DNA of 64,000 nt. It comes from Nannobrachium achirus. Taxonomy: Eukaryota > Chordata > Actinopteri > Myctophiformes > Myctophidae. Below, one piece after another: positions 56,444-64,000 of the stretch (position 1 is the stretch's first letter; the number at the start of each line of letters is the position of its first letter). Location: positions 62,134,635 through 62,198,634 of the forward strand of contig OY997653.1 in the NCBI GenBank assembly GCA_963921795.1, in the 5' to 3' direction. Made by a program: the position numbers and the translations under genes. The notes beneath the pieces were generated by a model. That model was not told the origin of the DNA and did no database searches. It saw nothing but the letters and a program-made list of their open reading frames with translations.

Positions 56444-56983
56444 GTAGGGCATTCACCAGATATTCGAATATCAAAGTCACTATTCAACGTTGTTCACCGA
56501 AGTCGATTATTCGCTTTTTTTCTCTCTTTTTTTTTTTCTCTTTAAAAAAATATATAGTTTATAAAGCTTGGCTAGATAGGAAGTCATAAGAATGAGTTGT
56601 CAATGACCCTGGTGGATGAATTTGTTAATGCTCTATACCAGGGGTTCTCAATCCTTTTTCGGCCTTGACCCCCAAAATAAACATATTTGAACTGGGGACC
56701 CCCACCCTGACAAGCACTTGGAATTGTAGGTATTACATTTAATGTGACTCGGTTCCACAGATAAATATTGTGAAAATAGCAGATCTGCATGCTCACAACG
56801 CCTCGTGTTGCGAGGCGTTGTGAGCATGTAGATCGGGCATGTAGTTCGGCTATTTTCACAATGTTCGCCTCTAGCTTACTTAATATTTGACAGTTTGGCC
56901 AGTCCTGTCGAATATTCGACCATTCGAATGCTTTGAGGTTGAATAATTCTAATACTAATAATCACTATTGGTGAATGCCCTAG
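56444..56983 (+). other. fmn1: fmn1 intron created by transposon insertion
   Basis: This 540-nt intron is the 538-bp element plus one base of each target duplication copy. The donor is G (target) + T (element); the acceptor is A (element) + G (target). A TACTAAT sequence (56953-56959), about 25 nt before the AG, is a very good branch-point candidate. The polypyrimidine tract is poor. Removal joins GTGGAGGAG to GAGGAGGTG, adding exactly two codons (Glu-Glu) to the ancestral V-E-E-V-S and keeping the frame. Confidence 0.85.
56445..56982. mobile_element. hAT-like MITE forming an intron, 538 bp
   Basis: The terminal inverted repeats are 14 bp and perfect: TAGGGCATTCACCA at the left, its reverse complement at the right. 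The octamer GGAGGAGG occurs directly before (56437-56444) and after (56983-56990), a perfect 8-bp target duplication as made by hAT transposases. The interior contains a CAGGGGTTCTCAATCC segment, a hairpin module (56770-56859) and GAATATTCG palindromes. No coding capacity. A diverged relative lies at 47938-48363. Confidence 0.92.
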
Positions 56984-57423
56984 GAGGAGGTGTCTCCTGC
57001 CTCGGCGCCGTGTGTCCCAGCATCCCCTCGTCTTCGTCCTGGAGGAGCACCGCCGACCGCAGCAGAATCAGCACCAGCTCCGCCTTCTGCCCTGGCTTCC
57101 CAGAACCTTCCATCAGCCAACAACTCCACCACCACTCAGCCACCCACCGCTCCCCCTCCAGCACCTCCCTGTGTTGCCTCCTCCGTCCCAAACCTCTCAC
57201 AGTCATCTAATGGCCCTCCCCCTCCCCCTCCACCTCCTCCACCACCACCACCACCACCACCACCTCCACCCACACCAGGCTTGGCCCCCCCACCACCACC
57301 ACCTCCCCCTCCTCCTCCAGGTGGGACGTTCACGGAGGACAAGCCCCCCCGAAAGGAGACCGTGGAGCCGTCATGTCCCATGAAGCCCCTGTACTGGACC
57401 AGGATACAGATCCAAGGCAAAAA
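56984..57423 (+). CDS. fmn1: Formin 1, FH1 polyproline exon and FH2 start
   Basis: The exon is 440 nt, entry phase 0, exit phase 2 at AAAAA|GTAAGA. After an Ala/Pro/Ser-rich stretch it encodes two long proline runs interrupted by TPGLA, the FH1 domain that binds profilin-actin. It then reads [16 protein letters not shown], the hallmark opening of the formin 1 FH2 domain ([16 protein letters not shown] in mammals). The proline runs are coded by CCA/CCT/CCC repeats that are themselves microsatellite-like (57218-57320), so their length may vary between alleles. The exon start is defined by the transposon-born acceptor CCCTAG. Confidence 0.93.
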
Positions 57424-57465
57424 GTAAGACGTCGTTTATTGTCGCGGGCCAGCGTCACATGTAAA

Positions 57466-57510
57466 GAATAGCCAATGTACAAGCTCAAAACATGTCGCAG
57501 TGCTATTGAC
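57466..57510 (+). repeat. Hairpin module, left arm remnant
   Basis: AATAGCCAATGTACAAGCTC then AAAACATGTCGCAGTG, starting 42 bp after the FH1 exon donor. No matching right arm. Confidence 0.55.
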
Positions 57511-57657
57511 ATGCAAGTGAAAGAGTGGACACACGTGGTCACAAACATTGTGCTTCACACAGGCCCATATATGGAGGTCTGCTGAGGCCGCTATTGCGTG
57601 TCATTTTAGGAGTGTATATGCATGCATACTACGCATGTCTGAACTATGAATTAGTTG

Positions 57658-57840
57658 GGGCGCCTGCTGGCCTACTGGTCCAGGCGCATACCACTTGACA
57701 TTGCCACATAGACATGGATGCCTGGTGGCGTCGCCGGTTTGATTCCCGATCCAGACAACCTTTGCTGCGTGTCACTACCCATCTCTCCCCCCATTTCCTG
57801 TCAGTCTATCTATAGTCATATCTACGAAAACCCAAAAAAA
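57658..57840 (+). mobile_element. tRNA-derived SINE, second family
   Basis: GGGCGCCTGCTGGCCTACTG begins it, with a degenerate GCCGGTTTGATTCCCGATCC B box and CCATTTCCTGTCAGTCTATC, and it ends in A-rich AAACCCAAAAAAACAAATC. Confidence 0.85.
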
Positions 57841-58639
57841 CAAATCTTTGAACTATGAATTAGTCTTTAGGCTAGACAGGATAAGTATTATTATTGGGAA
57901 AGCATCCTGACATGGTTTGTGGTCCACTGACCATTCTAGTTTGTTTTAGTATTTAGTCTATCACTACTTGCATGATTCCTGTACACCATATCCCCCCCCT
58001 ATGATGCATTATTAGTGGCTTAGGCAACAGTGCCAGGGATTACAGTTTGTGACAGTTAATGATAGTTTTCCCAAAACCGGAGTCACTGTCAGATTCACTT
58101 TAATAGCTATTAAAGGACAATAAACATTTAGGAACTGATCTTGTGGTAAAATTGGTGCAGAGATTTGTTGACAACTGAACGTTATATTATTACAACGCCT
58201 GCATTGTCCTCGTACGACAAAATGGACAGGAACCAAGTTGCTGTTGTGTCTTCTTCCTCTGCTGAAAGTTGATGCCTTGTGAAAAGGCCTCTGTCAAAAC
58301 CCACACTCACAAGTTTGCTTAATGCTTAATATATACTGTGCTTTGCTGAAACTATAGAGTGACTTCATCAGTGCGTCATTTGATTGAGCTTTAATCGGTA
58401 GGTCTAGGCCCCAAATGACATCGCCGGAGGAGAGACCGTCCATTGACTCTTAATAACTCTAAAACCAATTTAAATTGTGCAACCATGCTTGAAATATATG
58501 AATCTATGGGACACAGAAGATATAGCCAGGATATTTTTGGAAGAGTTCCCTTTAACAGATGCAGTAGCATAAATTAAATAAATCACTGTCTCTCTCCAGG
58601 GTCTCCTCATCTCACAAACCTTAACTCTCTCTTCCTCAG
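57841..58639. other. fmn1 intron stretch without recognised exon
   Basis: No repeat or coding signal was recognised before the next exon. Confidence 0.3.
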
Positions 58640-58781
58640 TAATGACACGCTCTGGAACTCCTTGGAGGAAGTGAACATAATCGACACCAGCGAGTTTGAA
58701 GACCTCTTTGCCAAGACCACCGCGCAGACCAAGAGGAAGCCTCTGTCAGAGGCCTACGAAAAGAAAGCCAAAGCCAGGAAG
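58640..58781 (+). CDS. fmn1: Formin 1, FH2 exon (lasso/linker part)
   Basis: The acceptor is CTCTTCCTCAG, entry phase 2, exit phase 0 at AAG|GTAATT, 142 nt. With two bases from the previous exon it encodes [24 protein letters not shown] and [17 protein letters not shown], aligning with formin 1 TPTLWDSLEEP, SEFEYLFSKDTTQ and KKKPLSETYEKKNKVKK. The W of LWNSL belongs to the lasso segment that wraps the partner subunit in FH2 dimers, a known feature of the family. Confidence 0.94.
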
Positions 58782-58983
58782 GTAATTATAGCCTTCAGTT
58801 TGTGTCCAAACACACAACAACAGAGTCCCTGATTATCAGCAGGATCTTTCAAATATGTGTCTAATAAATTAATAAATGGTTTCTCTGGCATTTTATCCGG
58901 CTTAGGCCTGCTGAGTTGTTGGGTGAATATACACAACAGCAAAATAAGCCAACATTGCACATACAAGGGAAAATAAACACAGG

Positions 58984-59464
58984 TTAACCCTGCAAGGCCC
59001 AGCGTTGCTTTTTGGCAACGTTTTTTAAATCATTTAAAAAAAAAATAGTTTTCCTGTTCTTTTTTCACATTAACATCACCATTAAATCCTATTGTTTAGT
59101 ATTACAATGCCATTGGCCACGATATTTGCATATAAATACCCCCCACAGTGGCTGACATTCACACCTCCCAACATCTCACTTTTTAACTGAAGCTATTCCT
59201 TACTAAAACATAAGTAAAATGCCTGTAATATTGTTTTTCGTGATCATTAGAATGTCTAGAACATGTACATATGTCATTATTGTGAAAAATATCCCCAAAA
59301 TGCAAATTAGAGCATGATTTATGATTTATGGCTATAAAACCTTACAAAAACATTTTTAATTTTTTAACATTACATTTTCCTGTGATTGGGACTCCTACAA
59401 CACCATCTGATTTTTTTAAATTCTTTTGGGCCAGTAGAAATTAATTCGGGCCTTGCAGGGTTAA
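58984..59464. mobile_element. piggyBac-type MITE, TTAA-CCCT ends
   Basis: TTAA (58984-58987) and TTAA (59461-59464) flank CCCTGCAAGGCCC and its exact inverse GGGCCTTGCAGGG. CCCT...AGGG ends with TTAA duplication are the classic piggyBac signature. The 481-bp element is AT-rich inside and has no transposase frame. Confidence 0.9.
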
Positions 59465-59944
59465 AGAGCTATTTGACATTCTGTACTGTAAGTCAGGAGG
59501 AATCAGGATAAGCATCATGACGCAAACAAACACAAGCAGCATTTTGTAAGAGTTAGTATTCAGCTAGTATGGATAGTGGGTGCTTTGTGCACATTTAGTG
59601 TTCCATTGTTGGAATAAGTCCAAGATTCTATTAAGCGTCTTCATCCACTAGAGGGAGTTGATGCCATTGACCTCAAGACACCATACAGTATGTAGATTTC
59701 ATGAATGAAATGTCCTAGTTTGTATGCCTAAAGTGGCATGGATGGACACAATTACTGTATGCCATAGTTGATGGTCTGCAGCACAGGAGATTGTCTGAAA
59801 ATGAACACAGTTTTCCAAATGTGCTCCTAAAGGTGCCATCAATCAGATGTTATAAGCTTTTCTACCAATGAGGTGGTAGAACATGCTATGATCTGTGTTT
59901 GTTCAGTCCCTTAACAATAGAACCACTGCTAATGAAGCCACTAA

Positions 59945-59948
<4 letters not shown>
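59465..59948. other. fmn1 intron stretch without recognised exon
   Basis: Nothing recognisable before the GT tract. Confidence 0.3.
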
Positions 59949-60039
<91 letters not shown>

Positions 60040-60042
60040 CAC

Positions 60043-60107
<65 letters not shown>

Positions 60108-60122
60108 CGTGTGTGTGTGTGT
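59949..60122 (+). repeat. fmn1: (GT)n microsatellite abutting a splice acceptor
   Basis: About 170 bp of GT with two short interruptions (GCGCGCGCACGC near 60033 and GCGTGC near 60103) runs to CAG at 60123-60125, the acceptor of the next fmn1 exon. No ordinary polypyrimidine tract exists. UG repeats at this place are known TDP-43 binding sites that weaken exon inclusion in CFTR exon 9; the same could apply here (inference). Confidence 0.95.
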
Positions 60123-60125
60123 CAG

Positions 60126-60213
60126 ATCATTAAGCTCCTGGAAGGGAAGCGCTCCCAGGCTGTAGGGATCCTCATTTCGAGTCTCCACCTGGAGATGAAG
60201 GACATAAAGCAAG
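60126..60213 (+). CDS. fmn1: Formin 1, FH2 exon (knob region), last in window
   Basis: This 88-nt exon has entry phase 0 and exit phase 1 at CAAG|GTTGGT. It encodes [20 protein letters not shown] then HLEMKDIKQ, almost identical to formin 1 [20 protein letters not shown] then HLEMKDIQQ. It contains the conserved isoleucine of the FH2 knob helix (GILISSL), which contacts actin and is essential in other formins. The remaining FH2 exons were not found before 64000, so the gene continues beyond the window. Confidence 0.95.
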
Positions 60214-60336
60214 GTTGGTTACAGGAACAAGCCTCATCTGCACTTTAGATAGTCCTACTGTACATTCACTGCATGTTCTGCAATAGGCTGATGATTACAC
60301 ATTTTACTTCACTGTTTATGAACATGGAAAATATAT

Positions 60337-60578
60337 CGTCATTGTCAGGTGGAAACCTTGTATCTCCAAAACCATTTGTTTTGTATTTACCATTTTAAAA
60401 TCAATTTAAACTAGTGAAAACAGCCGTTCTACAAGCACACAACACCTCGCACCGCAAGGCGTTGTGTGCTTGTAGATCTGCTCTTTTCACTACTCTTGTG
60501 CGACAGTCTTGTATGATGAAGCAGGGCTTTACTTTATGAAAAAAAAAACATTTGAAACGTTTCTGCCCGACAGTGGCG
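60337..60578. mobile_element. MITE with TGTCGGG ends and hairpin
   Basis: The left end CGTCATTGTCAGGTGGAAAC and right end (reverse complement CGCCACTGTCGGGCAGAAAC) match 51645-51897. ATATAT flanks both sides. The hairpin at 60414-60490 has arms interrupted by few mismatches. Confidence 0.8.
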
Positions 60579-60675
60579 ATATATATGTACTGTATGTATG
60601 AAATATAAATAATGTACTGTACATGAAAGAAATTCCTACTTGAAAGAGATCTTTAGTTTAATTTGTCATTTTGTA

Positions 60676-61060
60676 GGGGCACGGTGGTGCAGTGGTTAGC
60701 ACTTTGCCTCACAGTTAGAAGGTCCTGGGTTCAATTCCCGCCGGGGGAAGCTGTGGGCGCTGGGGGTGTATTCCTCCACCCGCGTCATCAGCACCCACAC
60801 CCTAGGTGGGGTTGGCGATAGGGCCTCTCTGTGGTGAGTTTGCATGTTCTCCCTGTGTCTCCTTGGGCATAGGCCTTCACACAAAAACATGCAGTAGTCC
60901 TGGTTTCTATACTACCTCCCCCTAGCCAGCCGGGTGCTCCCCAATGTCCCCTGGCGCGGCAGGGGGAGAGCGGAAACCAGGACTACAGGTTAGGTAGTCA
61001 CCGGGTGAGAAAAATGGGTTACAAAAACCGTGGGATAAAAAACATAAAAAAAAAAAAAAA
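60676..61060 (+). mobile_element. tRNA-derived SINE, third family, near full length
   Basis: GGGGCACGGTGGTGCAGTGG then TTAGCACTTTGCC gives an A box, and GGTTCAATTCCCGCCGG a B box. The body contains GAGTTTGCATGTTCTCCCTG, and the tail ends in TGGGATAAAAAACAT plus a run of A. Confidence 0.85.
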
Positions 61061-61650
61061 AAACATTTTGTAATAAAAGCGAATAAGTGCTGCTAATTCA
61101 ACAAGGACCATATTCCACCACGTGATCTTTGTCAGCGGTGGCCTACAATGCACTACAAATGCATACACGGGGCCTTCTTAGTGCCACGACGGTCTACCGC
61201 CATATTTGCCTCCGAGCAAATCATCTGGGGAGGCCATCAGGGACTGACTCCACAATGAATGGATCATTGCTGATCGTTGTTAAATTATGACCGTTTCAAT
61301 TCCCCCAGCTACAGTAGATTGTCTAGATCTTTCCCTGTTGATCCAGGAAGTGAAAGCCGCAGCCTTCCAGTCACAGGCTTGGCTGCCACAGCACCTTAAA
61401 TATCACCGGTTTACCGTATGCCATAATACCCCGAGCCATTACATCCTAATGGTTTTCTGAAAAAACGTATGTTTCTTTATCTGTGGTGCTCAAAGTTTTT
61501 AATGTCAAGGACCCCTAGAATTATATGTATTTGACCGTGGACCCCCCATCTCAAATTGGTATTTATCGGGGACCCTCCAGAAGCAAAGATTTGAGTTTAA
61601 AATGTTCGCTTCAAAAGAATATAATTCAAAGATTTGCACAAATTTTCAAG

Positions 61651-61720
61651 TTTTCTCTACAAGCTCATAGCGTGGCACTCTGTGCCGTGCCGCGCTATGA
61701 GCTTGTATATCTGCTTTTTG
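61651..61720. repeat. Hairpin module copy
   Basis: CTCTACAAGCTCATAGCG and CGCTATGAGCTTGTATATCT flank a GTGCCG-rich centre. The variant CTCATAG occurs in both arms, so the arms changed together: a compensatory or conversion-like pattern. Confidence 0.75.
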
Positions 61721-61761
61721 AATAGCCAAACTATACACAATAAATAATGGTTAAAGTGGTT

Positions 61762-61880
61762 AAACCCTATATGACTGGAGTCCCCCAGGGCTCTATATTA
61801 GGCCCCTTCCTTATTTCCCTCTGCAATAAATGTCTTATTAGCCGATATGTTCACAACGTGCCGCATTGTGACACACCTTT
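61762..61880 (+). mobile_element. Reverse-transcriptase-motif relic
   Basis: The frame reads TGVPQGSILGPFLISLCNKC. GVPQGSILGPFLF is the conserved core motif of non-LTR reverse transcriptases. It is a short fragment, followed by a hairpin-like remnant (GTTCACAACGTGCCGC) near 61849. Confidence 0.6.
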
Positions 61881-61926
61881 CTTTTTAGCTTTTTGCACTG
61901 AATGTTCACCTATTATTGGTGCATTT

Positions 61927-62012
61927 TGCATCATATGATGCATCATGCTGCATCATATGATGCATCATGCTGCATCATATGATGCATCATGCTGCATCAT
62001 ATGATGCAAAAT
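61927..62012. repeat. 22-bp tandem repeat of palindromic units
   Basis: GCATCATATGATGCATCATG then CT repeats about 3.5 times. GCATCATATGATGC is itself a perfect palindrome. GATGCATTGCGATGCATC near 62103 is related. Confidence 0.9.
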
Positions 62013-63250
62013 GCATCACTAGTCATGCTGAAATACTAAAATATCTCAAAACACAGATTGAACACAAAAAATAACGATTCGATTCTGTTCAATTCAATTC
62101 TACGATGCATTGCGATGCATCACACTTTTCTATATTACTGCAAAACATGGCAAATTCTTCATCAGCCAATAAAAGCAGTCAGATATACTGAACAACATAT
62201 TTTATAGATTATGGTTGCCGCATTGAATTGAATTGAATTATCAATTCGATTATTCGATTATTGATTATTATTTTTGACACCACTAGTTAAACCTTCCCCT
62301 CCCTAATTAGCATTTCACTTTCATTTTCACTTTGCATTCAACCATTGAATATGAGCTGTTGGTGAATTTCAAGTAGGGTTAAAAGCATTGGCCAAAGACT
62401 ATCTGCTTTGCTAATCTCCAACTCCAGTCTCTGAAGCCAGTTTCTCAAATGTTCTGTCTGTCTTCATGTGAGCGGGTTATGGAGGCCCTCTGGGATCTGG
62501 GCTCGTAGATCCCAGCCTTTTCAATTTTCTTTATCTGTTCTTCCCAATAAATCAGACCCAGGATCGTCATCATACTGTAGATTCAACAAAGGAATGTAGT
62601 TATAGTAAATCATATGAAATGGGACTTTGTCTTACTAGTGGTTTTTATTTATTTAAATCAATGTTGAGCTACTGTAGAACCAAGTCAAAATATTATATAT
62701 CATCTTTATCTATTGATTATGTGCTCTGTGAAGACTGTGATCAGGGCACCAGAAGTAGCGAATCTATTCAAAGCAGGTTCTAAAAATCACACCTTTAGTA
62801 CATAACGGAACGCAAACAAAACAGATTCTTTATTAGAAACAACAACAAAAACCGAAAGTGTGGACACTCAAACAACATTTTTTCATACTATATCGGCTCG
62901 CATAACATTTTGGCCTATAACTCTTGAACCGTGGGTCAGATAATATTAAATGTTTTCCCTGGGTTCCTTGGATCATGACGACGCAACTCCTATGCCTGCC
63001 TAACTAGATTTTCCACTGCTCCTTCGTCCATGACTCACACAAATCACAACACATTATCATGTGGTTACGTCTTATTGGACATTATTCCTAGACTTTTTTG
63101 ATAGTAGTAAGCTGACGAAATGTAAAGCAAGAGATGGCACTAACAACTTAAGGTCAACAATTATGTATAAATACATATTTTAAAGAAAAAATAATGCACA
63201 TCCTCCGTTGTTTGGTGCTGAGCTGTACTAACTGCCAGAGCAGCATTACT
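62013..63250. other. fmn1 intron stretch without recognised exon
   Basis: AATTGAATTGAATT and TCGATTATTCGATTATTGAT at 62225-62265 look like the end of a hAT-type MITE. No FH2 exon was recognised. Confidence 0.3.
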
Positions 63251-63257
63251 AACAAAC

Positions 63258-63393
63258 AAAAAATGGATCGCAACTCACTTTTAATAGCTCCAATATTTAT
63301 TTCAGACGACAGGCAGCAGACATAAACGTTTCGACCAGTGTTTGGTCTTCTTCAGTACCAAGCTATTAAAAGAGAGTTGCAAGCCATTTTTTG
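63258..63393 (-). mobile_element. Inverted-repeat Penelope-like fragment with hammerhead-like core
   Basis: Arms AAAAAATGGATCGCAACTCA (left) and the inverse near 63375-63392 enclose a minus-strand motif at 63327-63355: CTGAAGA, stem GACCA/TGGTC with a 5-nt loop, then GAAAC. This matches the catalytic core of hammerhead ribozymes as found in Penelope-like retroelements. A GTC about 10 nt downstream of GAAAC could be the cleavage triplet. Confidence 0.6.
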
Positions 63394-63582
63394 TTCCTAA
63401 ACACATCTTTTATACATCAATCCACAAAAAACATATTTTGAGATTATTTTCGTTATGCAATGAGGGTGAATGGAATCACTAGCACAGAGGCAACACGTAA
63501 AGGTGATCAACAATATGTGGACTGTACAATACATCACAAGGTTCTGCCAAAGTTCAACATGACTTGAAAAATAGTCTGACAT

Positions 63583-63999
63583 ATGCGTGGGCGATATGGA
63601 AAAATACAATATCACAATATTTCCCCAAGCTGTATCACGATACACAATTTTATCGCGATTCTTTTTTCACGTTGGGTTTTATGTCAAGTTACTTGACAAA
63701 CTCTCTGGGTTCCTTTTGGGAGGTCTAAATTGAACTTTGCAAGTATGTAACTCTGACATTTGTATACTGTCAGAGTTAAGTGGAGACCTTAACATTTTAA
63801 AGTTTGAGAACTACTGATTTAGACCAAAATGCAGGTTTAAATTGAATTCTGCAATGAATCTCTCTATAATGATTAAACAGGATTTTTTACAAGACTCCCT
63901 CAGTTGTATCACGATATATATACGATACCTCTGAAAAGACATATCGTGGAGACATTGTATCGTCTCAACGATAATCATCACCATACCGCCCACCCCTAG
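63583..63999. mobile_element. hAT-like MITE with GTGGGCGATATGG ends
   Basis: The left end GCGTGGGCGATATGGAAAAA faces the right end, which reverse-complemented begins CTAGGGGTGGGCGGTATGG. The interior has repeated ATATCACGATA and ATCGTC motifs in both orientations. A CAGTAGTTCTCAAACTTTAA-type hAT end (63800-63820, reverse) is nested inside. The window stops at the element boundary, so the target duplication cannot be checked. Confidence 0.65.
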
Positions 64000-64000
64000 T

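Noticed and set aside
56092-57548. Alternative-frame ORFs over the FH1 and coiled-coil exons (Ser-Trp-, His- and Gly-rich)
   Set aside because: Shadows of the fmn1 coding frame caused by GC-rich, repetitive codons.
60214-64000. Next fmn1 FH2 exon (expected to start AIFNVDDSVV)
   Set aside because: No matching sequence with splice sites was found; presumed beyond the right edge.

Overview
The window reads as nuclear DNA from a teleost fish; the species cannot be told from sequence alone. Genes are split by spliceosomal introns, the spacers are packed with dinucleotide microsatellites, hAT-type and TTAA-type miniature transposons (MITEs), tRNA-derived SINEs, LINE debris and a Penelope-like fragment, and three protein-coding loci can be recognised.

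Layout. Coordinates 1-32835 lie downstream of the first coding exon of a ryanodine receptor gene (ryr3, minus strand, first exon 32836-32883). No further ryr3 exon was seen, so this is probably its first intron. It holds a 131-copy 35-bp satellite (12076-16657) inside an expanded MITE, a 46-bp satellite, and many MITEs, several with intact 8-bp or TTAA target duplications. About 2 kb beyond the ryr3 start, fmn1 (formin 1) begins on the plus strand and runs off the right edge. This is the divergent ryr3-fmn1 arrangement known from vertebrates and supports both calls.

fmn1 has a large first coding exon (34938-36602), a probable small exon (43854-44011), a second large exon that looks like an alternative first exon (49446-51377), then shared exons: a conserved linker, a coiled-coil region, the polyproline FH1 region and the start of FH2 (52145-60213). 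The rest of FH2 lies outside. An intronless, intact klhdc3-like kelch retrocopy sits antisense inside an fmn1 intron (40786-41898).

Main novelties. (1) One fmn1 intron (56444-56983) is almost exactly a 538-bp hAT-like transposon. Its ends plus its 8-bp target duplication supply both splice sites, giving an in-frame gain of two glutamates: a de novo intron born from a transposon. (2) A 383-bp miniature LTR retrotransposon (45310-45692) has a Pol III-type tRNA-like promoter in each 163-bp LTR. (3) A palindromic hairpin module of about 75 bp recurs more than 20 times inside unrelated transposon families, several copies lying close to fmn1 exons. (4) A (GT)n tract of about 170 bp abuts the 3' splice site of an FH2 exon. 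(5) Two hammerhead-ribozyme-like cores sit in Penelope-like debris.
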